Of a stretch of 64,000 bases of DNA, positions 32,271-41,051 are shown in pieces (the stretch's first letter is position 1; each line of letters opens with the position of its first letter). Both the position numbers and the translations under genes were made by a program. Origin of the DNA: Streptomyces sp. NRRL F-5122 (GTDB taxonomy: Bacteria > Actinomycetota > Actinomycetes > Streptomycetales > Streptomycetaceae); assembly GCF_001507435.1 (NCBI RefSeq), contig NZ_LMWH01000266.1, positions 1-64,000 on the forward strand, in the 5' to 3' direction. Below the pieces are notes generated by a model. That model ran no database searches and was not told the DNA's origin. It worked only from the letters and a program-made list of their open reading frames with translations.

Positions 32271-33398
32271 ATGGCAGGAACCGACCGCGAGAAGGCTCTC
32301 GATGCCGCGCTCGCACAGATTGAACGGCAATTCGGCAAGGGCGCGGTCATGCGCATGGGCGAGCGGTCGAGGGAGCCCATCGAGGTCATCCCGACCGGGT
32401 CGACCGCGCTCGACGTGGCCCTCGGTGTCGGTGGACTGCCGCGCGGCCGTGTGGTGGAGATCTACGGACCGGAGTCCTCCGGTAAGACGACCCTCACCCT
32501 GCACGCGGTGGCGAACGCTCAGAAGGCCGGCGGGCAGGTCGCCTTCGTGGACGCCGAGCACGCCCTCGACCCCGAGTACGCGCGCAAGCTGGGCGTCGAC
32601 ATCGACAACCTGATCCTCTCCCAGCCGGACAACGGCGAACAGGCGCTGGAGATCGTGGACATGCTCGTCCGCTCCGGCGCGCTCGACCTCATCGTCATCG
32701 ACTCCGTCGCCGCGCTCGTCCCGCGGGCGGAGATCGAGGGCGAGATGGGCGACAGCCACGTGGGTCTGCAGGCCCGTCTGATGAGCCAGGCCCTGCGGAA
32801 GATCACCAGCGCGCTCAACCAGTCCAAGACCACGGCGATCTTCATCAACCAGCTGCGCGAGAAGATCGGCGTGATGTTCGGCTCCCCCGAGACCACGACG
32901 GGTGGCCGCGCGCTGAAGTTCTACGCCTCGGTGCGTATCGACATCCGCCGCATCGAGACCCTGAAGGACGGCACGGAGGCGGTCGGCAACCGCACGCGCT
33001 GCAAGGTCGTGAAGAACAAGGTCGCCCCGCCCTTCAAGCAGGCCGAGTTCGACATCCTCTACGGGCAGGGCATCAGCCGCGAGGGCGGCCTGATCGACAT
33101 GGGCGTCGAGCACGGCTTCGTCCGCAAGGCCGGCGCCTGGTACACGTACGAGGGCGACCAGCTCGGCCAGGGCAAGGAGAACGCGCGCAACTTCCTGCGC
33201 GACAACCCCGACCTGGCCAACGAGATCGAGAAGAAGATCAAGGAGAAGCTGGGCGTCGGCGTCCGTCCCGAGGAGCCCTCCGCCGAGCCGGGCGCGGACG
33301 CGGCGGGTGCCGCACCCGCGGGCGAGGACGCCGCCAAGTCGGTGCCCGCCCCGGCGGCCAAGGGTGCCAAGGCCAAGGCCCCGGCGGCCAAGAGCTAG
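32271..33398 (+). CDS. recA: recombinase RecA
   Basis: The 375-residue protein shows Walker [10 protein letters not shown] (about 66-74), the MAW region, [12 protein letters not shown] (Walker B), loops L1 and L2, and [22 protein letters not shown]. It forms the recombination filament and triggers LexA cleavage. The C-terminus has an Ala/Lys/Pro-rich tail (about 330-375) typical of Streptomyces RecA. ATG 32271 follows GGTGGA by six bases; upstream in-frame starts at 32076 and 32212 lie across the promoters. It is 3 bp from recX and surely co-transcribed. Confidence 0.98.
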   Translation: MAGTDREKALDAALAQIERQFGKGAVMRMGERSREPIEVIPTGSTALDVALGVGGLPRGRVVEIYGPESSGKTTLTLHAVANAQKAGGQVAFVDAEHALDPEYARKLGVDIDNLILSQPDNGEQALEIVDMLVRSGALDLIVIDSVAALVPRAEIEGEMGDSHVGLQARLMSQALRKITSALNQSKTTAIFINQLREKIGVMFGSPETTTGGRALKFYASVRIDIRRIETLKDGTEAVGNRTRCKVVKNKVAPPFKQAEFDILYGQGISREGGLIDMGVEHGFVRKAGAWYTYEGDQLGQGKENARNFLRDNPDLANEIEKKIKEKLGVGVRPEEPSAEPGADAAGAAPAGEDAAKSVPAPAAKGAKAKAPAAKS

Positions 33399-33401
33399 CC
33401 C

Positions 33402-34178
33402 ATGACACGACGAACCGACTGGGCCGAGTACGCACACCCCGTCGCCCCGCAGGGCAGGGGGAACCGGGGCGACGGGGGGTCGGTCGGGGGCGGTGACGCG
33501 GGGTCGGACGATGTGCGCGGCGAGGCGGACGCCCATGACGGGGGCGCTCCGTACGGGGACGGGCGGGCTCGCGGACGACGAGGGCGAGGGCGGCGGCGCG
33601 GATTCGGGGATCCGGCCGAGGGCCCACAGGACGGAGGTTCCTTCCACTCGTCGAGGGCCGAGGAGGGGGAGCCCCCGGGGGACCCGGTCGAGCGGGCGCG
33701 GGCGATCTGCCTGCGCCTGCTCACCGGGACCCCACGCACGCGGAAGCAACTCGCGGACGCCCTGCGCAAGCGGGAGATCCCCGAGGACGTGGCGGACCAG
33801 GTGCTGTCACGGTTCGAGGAAGTGGGCCTGATCGACGACGGCGCCTTCGCGGACGCCTGGGTGGAGTCCCGACACCACGGACGGGGACTGGCCCGTCGGG
33901 CACTCGCGCAGGAACTGCGTACGAAGGGCGTGGACACCTCGCTCATCGACGAAGCGGTGGGCCGGCTCGACGTGGAACAGGAGGAGGCCACCGCGCGTGA
34001 ACTCGTCGCACGCAAGCTGCGCGCGACCCGGGGCCTGGACCGCGACAAGCGCCTGCGCCGCCTTGCGGGCATGCTCGCCCGCAAGGGCTACTCCGAGGGC
34101 ATGGCCCTGCGGGTGGTCCGCCAGGCACTGGAGGCCGAGGGGGAGGAGACACAGGGTCTGGAGGACGAGGGGTTCTGA
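33402..34178 (+). CDS. recX: RecA regulator RecX
   Basis: The 258-residue protein has an unusual N-terminal 85-residue Gly/Arg/Asp-rich extension, then the three-repeat RecX fold: [66 protein letters not shown] and a last repeat ending near 250. RecX caps RecA filaments and inhibits recombination. ATG 33402 lies three bases after the recA stop. The disordered extension is not part of the family core. Confidence 0.94.
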   Translation: MTRRTDWAEYAHPVAPQGRGNRGDGGSVGGGDAGSDDVRGEADAHDGGAPYGDGRARGRRGRGRRRGFGDPAEGPQDGGSFHSSRAEEGEPPGDPVERARAICLRLLTGTPRTRKQLADALRKREIPEDVADQVLSRFEEVGLIDDGAFADAWVESRHHGRGLARRALAQELRTKGVDTSLIDEAVGRLDVEQEEATARELVARKLRATRGLDRDKRLRRLAGMLARKGYSEGMALRVVRQALEAEGEETQGLEDEGF

Positions 34179-34289
34179 AACCCGCTGCTCGGCAACTCGG
34201 ATCCCCGTTGCCCGAAGCGCAGTGGCGACGGACATCGGACACGGCTCGAAGTACCGGGGGCCGGCAGCCGGTCCGCCCCGGATGCACTA

Positions 34290-34691
34290 CTAGGTCGTGA
34301 TCGGCAGCCCGGCGGCCCTCCAGGCCTGGAAGCCGCCCACCAGGTCCGTGGCTCGCCGCAGGCCGAGTTGGCGCAGGGACACGGCGGCGAGGCTGGAGGC
34401 GTAGCCCTCGTTGCAGATGACGACGACGCGCAGGTCGTGGCTCGTCGCCTCGGGGGCGCGGTGGCTGCCCTGGGGGTCGAGGCGCCACTCCAGTTCATTG
34501 CGCTCGACGACAAGAGCGCCGGGGATCAGCCCGTCCCGGTCGCGCAGCGCGGCGTACCGGATGTCCACGAGCAGGGCCTCACCGGCCTGCGCGGCCTCGA
34601 AGGCTTCCGCCGCCTCCACCCTCTCGAGGTCCACCCGGACCCGTTCCAGGAGTTCGTCGATGCCCAGGGGCCGTTCGGATGCCGAGCTCAA
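34290..34691 (-). CDS. rhodanese-like sulfurtransferase
   Basis: The 133-residue single-domain rhodanese has LLVDIRYAALRDRDGLIPGAL and the active-site loop VICNEGYASSLAA, with the catalytic Cys. The start is TTG sharing bases with the stop of the cysteine dioxygenase gene (TTGA), with GGAGG seven bases upstream. No ATG or GTG is available at the domain start. Coupling to cysteine dioxygenase suggests a role in handling sulfane sulfur or sulfite from cysteine breakdown. Confidence 0.9.
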   Translation of the reverse strand: MSSASERPLGIDELLERVRVDLERVEAAEAFEAAQAGEALLVDIRYAALRDRDGLIPGALVVERNELEWRLDPQGSHRAPEATSHDLRVVVICNEGYASSLAAVSLRQLGLRRATDLVGGFQAWRAAGLPITT

Positions 34692-35221
34692 CTCCAGTCC
34701 TCCGGTCGCTCGACCTGCTCCAGCCGCAGCACCTGGCCGGTACGGCTGTAGCGGCGGATCTGCGGCAGGGGCGGGTAGTAGACATGCACCGAGACCGCGT
34801 GCCGGTCGGGGGACTCGTTGAGCACCTCGTGCACATGGTGCTGCCCGAAGGAGCGGCCGGTGCCGGCGGGCAGCCGCCGCTCCCGGTCGACCCCCTCGGT
34901 CAGTTCCAGGGTCTTCCAGCCGTCGGAGGGCAGCCGGGCCGCGAGCGAGTTCTCCTTGAGTTCGCCCGACGCGGTGACAAAGGCGCCGCACGAGTCGGCG
35001 TGATCATGCCACCCGGTACCGGTGCCGGGCGGCCAGCCGATGAGCCAGGCCTCGCTGCCGCCTGGGCCCTCCAGGCGCAGCCAGGTACGACCTTCGGGGT
35101 CCAGCGGGAGGGAGGTGATCAGCTCCGCGTCGGCGGCCGTTCGGCGTACGAAGGCGAGCAGATCGGCCTGGGTGGGTGCCTGCGGCGGGGCGGAAACGGA
35201 GGCAGAAAGGGATGCAGACAT
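34688..35221 (-). CDS. cysteine dioxygenase (cupin)
   Basis: The 177-residue cupin has the bacterial cysteine dioxygenase motifs GWHDHADSCGAFVTASG (iron-binding His-x-His) and GQHHVHEVLN (third His), and YYPPLPQIRRY near the end. It oxidises cysteine to cysteine sulfinate. ATG 35221 follows AGGA by nine bases. A cysteine-rich leader peptide lies 74 bp upstream on the same strand, and the rhodanese gene is coupled downstream, so this is a small sulfur operon likely controlled by cysteine supply. Confidence 0.92.
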   Translation of the reverse strand: MSASLSASVSAPPQAPTQADLLAFVRRTAADAELITSLPLDPEGRTWLRLEGPGGSEAWLIGWPPGTGTGWHDHADSCGAFVTASGELKENSLAARLPSDGWKTLELTEGVDRERRLPAGTGRSFGQHHVHEVLNESPDRHAVSVHVYYPPLPQIRRYSRTGQVLRLEQVERPEDWS

Positions 35222-35295
35222 CGGGTACCGTCCTGAGAGTTCGCGCGAGGCGCGCATCCGTCAGAGCACGGCGCGCGCAGGTGAAAAAAGCGAGA

Positions 35296-35343
35296 TCAGC
35301 AGGACGGGCGACACACGCAGCCCGCATAGCGGACAAGGTCCAT
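35296..35343 (-). CDS. 15-residue Cys-rich leader peptide
   Basis: The minus strand encodes MDLVRYAGCVCRPSC followed by TGA. GGAGG is six bases before the ATG, an ideal ribosome binding site. Three of the last seven residues are cysteine. Short peptides with an HVDLVRxAGxxC-like core precede sulfur genes across actinobacteria and, in mycobacteria, act as cysteine-responsive attenuators. The 74 bases between its stop and the dioxygenase ATG are rich in GCGCGC segments able to pair. A GTG at 35382 could add 13 residues but lacks a ribosome binding site. Confidence 0.82.
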   Translation of the reverse strand: MDLVRYAGCVCRPSC

Positions 35344-35516
35344 ATGGACCCTCCGCCACAGGTGCACACAGGTGTCGCTCACGATCCGGAGTACACCATG
35401 GCGGTGCGGTGCGGTCAACCGACAGTCACCATGTGGACGCCGTGGCCATCAGGTGTTCGGGCACATCGGGTCCTGCGTCTGACGCCCTGTCATCCCCAGG
35501 CCCGCCTCCTGCACCG

Positions 35517-37205
35517 TCACCCCGCGCTCGCGGCCGCCTTCGCCGTCGACTGACCTCCCAGTGCCGCTTCCGCCGCCTGGTACAGGTCCGCCGGGCGCAC
35601 TCCGCCCAGTGCCGTGACCAGATGGCCGTCCGGGCGGATCAGGAGGACCGTGTGGGCGGCCGCGCCCGGGTAGCTCTCGGCGACCAGCAGTTCCGCGGGA
35701 TGCGGCAGGGCCGTCACCGCGGCGGCCAGCCGGGGCATGACCCCGGCCGACACCCAGTGCTTGCGCTCCCACACACCCGTGCCCGGAGCGACCAGCACCA
35801 CCAGCAGCGATCCACGCCCGAGCCGGTCCCGCAGCCGTACGAACGAGCCGTCCTCCGCGGTCACCCGCACATCCACGACCGGCGCCCCGGGCTCGGTGCC
35901 GACCGGTACCACCGCCTCGGTGGGGGCGGGCGCGAGCGTGGAGGCGCCGTAGGCTCCCGGAGCCCCGAGCGGGCCGCGCCCGAGGTGGCCGTCCGCGAGC
36001 AGCGCCTCCTGCCCACGGGCTGAACCGGGCATGTACGAGCGCAGTCCTCCTCCGCCGCGCAGCAGGGGCAGTGCCTGGTCGGCGGCGCGCAGCCGGGCGG
36101 CGACCGCGGTCCGGCGCTCCGCCTGGTAGCTGTCGAGCAGGGCCTCGTGCGGACCGTGGTGCCAGGCCAGCGCCAGCTTCCAGGCGAGGTTGTCGATGTC
36201 CCGGAGGCCCTCGTCCAGGCCCTGGGTGCCGAGCGCGCCGAGCAGATGCGCGGAGTCCCCGGCGAGGAAGACCCGGCCGGAGCGCCAGCGGCGGGCGAGC
36301 CGGTGGTGGACGATGTGCACCCCCGTGTCCAGCAGGTCGTACGCGGGGGTGGTGCCCCCGTTCCAGCCGGCCAGGGTCTCCCGGATGCGGGCGACCAGCA
36401 GTTCGGGCGTGACCAGGTCCGTGCCCGGCAGCAGCCAGTCCAGGCGCCACACACCGTCCGGCAGGGGGCGTGCGGTGACCTCGCCGCCCGAAGGACCCGA
36501 CGTCCGCCAGGGCGGCATCCGGTGGAGTAACGCCTCGCCGGTCCACGGCAGTTCGGTGCGCAGCGCCGCGACGGCGTGACGCTCCACGGCCGTACGGCCC
36601 GGGAAGCGGATGTCCAGGAGCTTGCGCACGGTCGAGCGCGGTCCGTCACAGCCGACCAGATGACTGCCGCGCCACCATATGGCGTTGGGTCCCCGGGTGT
36701 GCGCCGTCACGCCCGAAGGTTCCTGCTCCAGCAGGTCCAGCCGGCTCTCCACCGCGACCTTGACCAGCCGTTCGCCCGCGATGGCCTCGCGCAGGGCACC
36801 GGTGAGCACGTGCTGGGCGATGTGCAGCGGTGCGGGACCCTCGACGGTCCGCGGCCCTTCGGCCGTGCCCTCGCGGTCCTCGACGGCCCGCTCGGCCGTG
36901 GAGCCGTAGCCGCCCGGGCGGTCCTGCCCGGCGCCGGGCGGTTCGAAGGCGACCTCACGGATCACCTGCTTGCGCCGCATCGACCGCCATCCGGTCCAGC
37001 GCAGTCCGTACTCGGCGAGCGGCACCCCGGTCAGCCGTTCCATCAGGGCGGCGGTGTCCTCGGGCAGTACGACCGTGCGTGCGGGCCGCTGCTCGTCCTT
37101 GCCCGGCCCCTCGTCGAGGACCACGGACGGCACCTCCTGGCGCGCCAGCGCAAGGGCGAGCGAGAGCCCCACGGGTCCCGCGCCGACGATGATCACCGGG
37201 TCCAC
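35517..37205 (-). CDS. FAD-dependent aromatic-ring monooxygenase (PheA/TfdB type)
   Basis: The 562-residue flavoprotein has the Rossmann motif VIIVGAGPVGLSLALALAR at the N-terminus, the DG-like LVGCDGPRSTVRKLL near 190, and the FAD-ribityl motif GRVFLAGDSAHLLGALGTQGLDEGLRDIDNLAWKL near 320. The last 150 residues form the thioredoxin-like C-terminal domain of phenol hydroxylase-type enzymes. The substrate is unknown. GTG 37205 directly precedes the Rossmann motif with AGGGGG about ten bases upstream. It stands alone between the sulfur operon and gluD. Confidence 0.9.
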   Translation of the reverse strand: MDPVIIVGAGPVGLSLALALARQEVPSVVLDEGPGKDEQRPARTVVLPEDTAALMERLTGVPLAEYGLRWTGWRSMRRKQVIREVAFEPPGAGQDRPGGYGSTAERAVEDREGTAEGPRTVEGPAPLHIAQHVLTGALREAIAGERLVKVAVESRLDLLEQEPSGVTAHTRGPNAIWWRGSHLVGCDGPRSTVRKLLDIRFPGRTAVERHAVAALRTELPWTGEALLHRMPPWRTSGPSGGEVTARPLPDGVWRLDWLLPGTDLVTPELLVARIRETLAGWNGGTTPAYDLLDTGVHIVHHRLARRWRSGRVFLAGDSAHLLGALGTQGLDEGLRDIDNLAWKLALAWHHGPHEALLDSYQAERRTAVAARLRAADQALPLLRGGGGLRSYMPGSARGQEALLADGHLGRGPLGAPGAYGASTLAPAPTEAVVPVGTEPGAPVVDVRVTAEDGSFVRLRDRLGRGSLLVVLVAPGTGVWERKHWVSAGVMPRLAAAVTALPHPAELLVAESYPGAAAHTVLLIRPDGHLVTALGGVRPADLYQAAEAALGGQSTAKAAASAG

Positions 37206-37380
37206 GGCGTGGCGCCCCCTGCCCGTGGCGGTGTCCCGTGGGACGCCTGTGAACAGGGGGTTGGAGCAGGGTGCACGATCACAGAACGTATGCAACCTAT
37301 TGCCGGTGCTTGCGTCAAGCTACCGAGGCAGCGGCGGCGGGGCCGCTGCTCCGGTGTCGTACCTTCGGGTTGACAGCTCG

Positions 37381-38265
37381 TCAGGCGGCGGCACCTGTCG
37401 ACTCGGTACCCGCCATCGCCGCCGGCGGCAGTACCACGCCGGTGGACTTCTTGCCGCGCCGCAGCCGGCGCTCCAGCCAGCCCGCGAAGGTCGTGAGGCT
37501 GAAGTTGATCAACACGAAGATCAGTGCGACGACCGTGAAGCTGGCGATGGTGTTCGCGCCGTAGTACGAGCTCATCGTGTTGGCCGAGGCCAGCAGTTCG
37601 GAGAAGGTGAGGACGGCTCCGCCGAGTGCGGTGTCCTTCACGATCACAACGAGCTGACTGACGATGGCGGGCAGCATCGCGGTGACCGCCTGCGGCAGCA
37701 GGATCGACGTCATGGTCTGGGTCTTGCGCAGACCGATCGCGTGCGCGGCCTCCGTCTGGCCCTTGGGCAGGGCGAGGATGCCGGCCCGGACGATCTCCGC
37801 GAGCACGGAGGCGTTGTAGAGCACCAGGCCGGTGACGACGGCGTACAGCGGGCGGTCGTCCGAACTGACGCTGGTGTACTTGAAAAACAGCGCCACGCCG
37901 AAGATCATCAGGATCAGCACGGGGATGGCCCGGAAGAACTCGACCACCACGGCGGCCGGCACCCGGATCCAGGCGTGGTCGGACAGTCGCGCGATGCCGA
38001 AGACGGCGCCCAGCGGGAGCGCGATGATCATCGCCAGCGCCGCGGCGATCAGGGTGTTCTTCAGGCCGGGCAGGATGTACGTGGTCCACGCCTCCGTGCC
38101 GGCGAAGAACGGCTTCCACTTCTCCCAGTCCAACTGCCCCTTGTCGTCGAGGCTCTTGAGCACCCACCAGCCGACCGCCGCGAGGACCAGCAGAAACACG
38201 ATCGTGTAGAGGATGTTGCGCCGCTTGGCCCGGGGGCCCTGGGCGTCGTACAGCACGGAGCTCAT
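37381..38265 (-). CDS. gluD: glutamate ABC transporter permease GluD
   Basis: The 294-residue inner-membrane permease has the HisMQ-type arrangement and the EAA loop EIVRAGILALPKGQTEAAHAIGLRKTQTM, which contacts the ATPase. The N-terminus is a cytosolic tail followed by about five helices. It is the last gene of gluABCD, with its ATG overlapping the gluC stop (ATGA). Together they import glutamate. Confidence 0.93.
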   Translation of the reverse strand: MSSVLYDAQGPRAKRRNILYTIVFLLVLAAVGWWVLKSLDDKGQLDWEKWKPFFAGTEAWTTYILPGLKNTLIAAALAMIIALPLGAVFGIARLSDHAWIRVPAAVVVEFFRAIPVLILMIFGVALFFKYTSVSSDDRPLYAVVTGLVLYNASVLAEIVRAGILALPKGQTEAAHAIGLRKTQTMTSILLPQAVTAMLPAIVSQLVVIVKDTALGGAVLTFSELLASANTMSSYYGANTIASFTVVALIFVLINFSLTTFAGWLERRLRRGKKSTGVVLPPAAMAGTESTGAAA

Positions 38266-38927
38266 CGCTTCACCGCCACCTTCTTGCCCACCCAGCCGAG
38301 GATCAGGCCGGTCGGCAGCGTCAGGCACACGAAACCGAACGCGAACACCGCGGAGATCAGCAGCAGCTGGGCCTCGTTCTCGAGCATCTTCTTCATCAAC
38401 AGGGCGGCCTCGGCCACGCCGATCGCGGCGGCGACCGTGGTGTTCTTGGTCAGGGCGATCAGAACGTTGGTCAGCGGGCCGACGACCGAGCGGAACGCCT
38501 GGGGGAGCACGATCAGTGTCAGGACCTGGGTGAAGCTCAGCCCGATGGCCCGGGCCGCCTCCGCCTGGCCGACCGGCACGGTGTTGATGCCGGCCCGGAT
38601 CGCCTCGCAGACGAAGGCCGAGGTGTAGGCGATCAGACCGAGCACGGCGAGCCGGAAGTTGATGGTGTCGAAGTTGTGCGCACCGAGGCTGATGCCGAGG
38701 GTCTGGTTGAGGCCGAGCGAGGTGAACAGAATGATCACCGTGAGCGGGATGTTGCGCACGATGTTGACGTAGGCGGTACCGAAGCCGCGCATCAGGGGCA
38801 CAGGACCGACGCGCATGGCGGCCAGCAGCGTCCCCCATATCAGGGAGCCGACGGCCGAGAGCAGGGTGAGCTGCACCGTCACCCAGAAGGCCCCCAGCAG
38901 GTCGTAACCTTCAAGAAAGTCGAACAC
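38262..38927 (-). CDS. gluC: glutamate ABC transporter permease GluC
   Basis: The 221-residue permease starts VFDFLEGYDLLGAFW and carries the EAA loop CEAIRAGINTVPVGQAEAARAIGLSFTQVL. GTG 38927 is chosen because it gives the usual family start; the ribosome binding site (GGAG) is only three bases away, and the frame extends to 38987. A strong hairpin lies between this gene and gluB. Confidence 0.92.
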   Translation of the reverse strand: MFDFLEGYDLLGAFWVTVQLTLLSAVGSLIWGTLLAAMRVGPVPLMRGFGTAYVNIVRNIPLTVIILFTSLGLNQTLGISLGAHNFDTINFRLAVLGLIAYTSAFVCEAIRAGINTVPVGQAEAARAIGLSFTQVLTLIVLPQAFRSVVGPLTNVLIALTKNTTVAAAIGVAEAALLMKKMLENEAQLLLISAVFAFGFVCLTLPTGLILGWVGKKVAVKR

Positions 38928-38957
38928 GATCTCCCGCGCTTCCGCGTGTGGGTTGCC

Positions 38958-38990
38958 CCGGTGCGCCGCCCCCCGTGGGCGGCGCACCGG
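38958..38990 (-). terminator. intercistronic hairpin between gluB and gluC
   Basis: A perfect 14-bp stem (38958-38971 with 38977-38990, five-base loop) lies in the 75-bp gap. Such hairpins commonly cause partial termination or protect the upstream mRNA, raising binding-protein levels over the permeases. Confidence 0.8.
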
Positions 38991-39002
38991 CCGGGCGATG
39001 AC

Positions 39003-39836
39003 TCAGCTCTTGATGTCGCCGATCTTCGGTGCGGGCTCGTTCTTGTAGTTCGCGGGACCGAAGTTGGCCTGCACGGCCTTGTCCCAGGAACCGTCGGAGA
39101 CCATGTCCTCGAGGGCCTTGTTGATCTTGTCCTTGAGGTCGCTGCCCTTCTTGACGCCGATGCCGTAGTTCTCGTTGGTCATCTTGAAGCCGCCGAGCTT
39201 GAACTTGCCCTTGAACTGGGCCTGGGAGGCGTAGCCGGCCAGGATCGAGTCGTCCGTGGTCAGCGCGTCGATGGCCTTGTTCTGCAGACCGGTGAGGCAG
39301 GCCGAGTACGTCGGGTACTGCTGCAGGTCCGCCTTGGGCGCCAGCTTGTCCTTGACGTTCTGGGCCGAGGTCGAACCGGTCACCGAGCACAGCTTCTTGC
39401 TGTTGAGGTCGGCCGGCGTCTTGATCGCGCTGTCGTCGGCGCGGATCAGAACGTCCTGGTGGGCGAGCAGGTAGGGGCCCGCGAAGTCGACCTTCTCCTG
39501 GCGCTCCGGGGTGATCGAGTACGAGGCGGCGATGAAGTCCACGTCACCGCGCTGCAGCATGGTCTCGCGGTCGGCGCTCTTGGACTCCTTCCACTCGATC
39601 TGGTCCTGGTTGTAACCGAGCTTCTTCGCCACGTACTTGGCGACGTCGACGTCGAAGCCGGAGTAACCCTGCGGCGTCTTCTGGCCGATACCGGGCTGGT
39701 CGAACTTGATGCCGACGGTGATCTTCTTGCCGCCGCCCGAGCCGCTGTCGTCCTTGTCGCCCGAGCCACAGGCGGTCGCCGCGACGGCGAGCGCGAGGAC
39801 GGCGGCCGAGGCGGCGGTGACCTTGCGGAGCTTCAT
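39003..39836 (-). CDS. gluB: glutamate-binding lipoprotein GluB
   Basis: The 277-residue protein begins with a lipoprotein signal (MKLRKVTAASAAVLALAVAA, then T-A-C with the lipidated Cys at about residue 23), followed by a Ser/Gly linker and a family 3 solute-binding fold (YSGFDVDVAKYVAKKLGY, FIAASYSITPERQEKVDFAGPY). It captures glutamate at the outer face of the membrane for GluCD. ATG 39836 has AAAGGA about nine bases upstream; the ATG nine bases earlier is too close to that site. Confidence 0.94.
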   Translation of the reverse strand: MKLRKVTAASAAVLALAVAATACGSGDKDDSGSGGGKKITVGIKFDQPGIGQKTPQGYSGFDVDVAKYVAKKLGYNQDQIEWKESKSADRETMLQRGDVDFIAASYSITPERQEKVDFAGPYLLAHQDVLIRADDSAIKTPADLNSKKLCSVTGSTSAQNVKDKLAPKADLQQYPTYSACLTGLQNKAIDALTTDDSILAGYASQAQFKGKFKLGGFKMTNENYGIGVKKGSDLKDKINKALEDMVSDGSWDKAVQANFGPANYKNEPAPKIGDIKS

Positions 39837-39936
39837 GGTGAACATCCTTTGCGTGGTGATCAGATGCGGGCCCGGGGCCCGCGAGGCGGACCGCCGGTGG
39901 CGGACGCCCCGGCCGCCGTGCAGATGGGGTGGGCCG

Positions 39937-40713
39937 TCAGTGGTGCAGGATCTTCGACAGGAAGTCCTTCGCCCGGTCACTGCGCGGGTTGCTGAAGAAC
40001 TGGTCCGGCGTGGCCTCTTCGACGATGCGGCCGTCGGCCATGAAGACCACGCGGTTGGCGGCGGAACGGGCGAAGCCCATCTCGTGCGTGACGACGACCA
40101 TGGTCATGCCGTCCCGGGCGAGCTGCTGCATGACTTCGAGGACCTCGTTGATCATCTCGGGGTCCAGGGCGGAGGTCGGCTCGTCGAAGAGCATGACCTT
40201 GGGGTCCATCGCCAGCGCGCGGGCGATCGCGACACGCTGCTGCTGGCCGCCGGAGAGCTGTGCGGGGTACTTGTCCGCCTGGGTGCCGACCCCCACACGG
40301 TCGAGCAGGCCGCGCGCCTTCTCCTCGGCCTTGTGCTTGTCCGTCCGGCGGACCTTGACCTGGCCCAGCATCACGTTCTCGAGCACCGTCTTGTGCGCGA
40401 AGAGGTTGAAGGACTGGAACACCATGCCGACGTCGGCGCGCAACCGGGCCAGCTCACGGCCCTCGTCGGGCAGCGGCTTTCCGTCGATCAGGATCGTGCC
40501 GGAGTCGATCGCCTCCAGGCGGTTGATGGTGCGGCACAGAGTGGACTTCCCCGACCCCGAGGGGCCGATGACCACGACGACCTCGCCACGGGCGATGGTC
40601 AGGTCGATGTCCTGGAGCACGTGCAACGCGCCGAAGTGCTTGTTCACGCTGCTCAGGACGACCAGATCGTCGGTCGCGGCCACCGAGTCCTTGGCCACCG
40701 ATACTTCGGTCAT
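39937..40713 (-). CDS. gluA: glutamate ABC transporter ATP-binding protein GluA
   Basis: The 258-residue ATPase has Walker [10 protein letters not shown], the Q-loop in [10 protein letters not shown], signature LSGGQQQR, Walker B VMLFDEP and the H-loop in VVTHEMGF. It energises GluCD. ATG 40713 has GGAG eleven bases upstream. It is the first gene of gluABCD, with a promoter and direct repeats in the 338-bp gap upstream. Confidence 0.95.
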   Translation of the reverse strand: MTEVSVAKDSVAATDDLVVLSSVNKHFGALHVLQDIDLTIARGEVVVVIGPSGSGKSTLCRTINRLEAIDSGTILIDGKPLPDEGRELARLRADVGMVFQSFNLFAHKTVLENVMLGQVKVRRTDKHKAEEKARGLLDRVGVGTQADKYPAQLSGGQQQRVAIARALAMDPKVMLFDEPTSALDPEMINEVLEVMQQLARDGMTMVVVTHEMGFARSAANRVVFMADGRIVEEATPDQFFSNPRSDRAKDFLSKILHH

Positions 40714-40749
40714 GTGCTCACTGGCTCCGTCCTCGCTCGGTTTCGGAGG

Positions 40750-40800
40750 ACAGTAGTAAGGCCGTACGACCAGCGTCATTACATCTGAGGGAGATCTGAG
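40750..40800 (-). promoter_or_regulatory. gluA promoter with upstream ATCTGAG direct repeats
   Basis: On the minus strand ATGACG (40779-40774) and TACTGT (40755-40750) are 18 bp apart. Just upstream, ATCTGAG occurs at 40783-40789 and 40794-40800, 11 bp or one helical turn apart, a plausible operator for an activator or repressor. Confidence 0.5.
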
Positions 40801-40990
40801 CATCACAATCCGATAGCGGCCGGGCACGATCCGTAGTACCCGTGCGTGGAGCGCGTACCGGCTGGATAACGGAAGCCCTCCGCAACCCGAAGCCTCTTGA
40901 CGCCGTCCTTGTTCATCGGAGTGACTGCCATGGTGCACGCGCGCGGGTGGCCGCGTTCGCGTGATCGACGCTTTCCGGTACAAGACGTGA

Positions 40991-41008
40991 GCACGTACGC
41001 GTACGTGC
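40991..41008. promoter_or_regulatory. 18-bp perfect palindrome upstream of the response regulator gene
   Basis: GCACGTACGCGTACGTGC reads the same on both strands and ends 43 bp before the ATG at 41052. It is a good candidate for a dimeric regulator site, possibly autoregulation by the downstream response regulator. Confidence 0.6.
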
Positions 41009-41051
41009 CGGGAGCGGAACCGTAGGGCCGAGTAACCGGAGGGGGCCGGGC

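Larger units (their letters stand above)
40714..41051. other. 338-bp divergent region between gluA and the response regulator gene
   Basis: The gap holds the gluA promoter with ATCTGAG repeats on one side and an 18-bp palindrome before the response regulator on the other (both listed). No gene is seen; the long minus-strand frame crossing it is an upstream extension of gluA. Confidence 0.6.
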
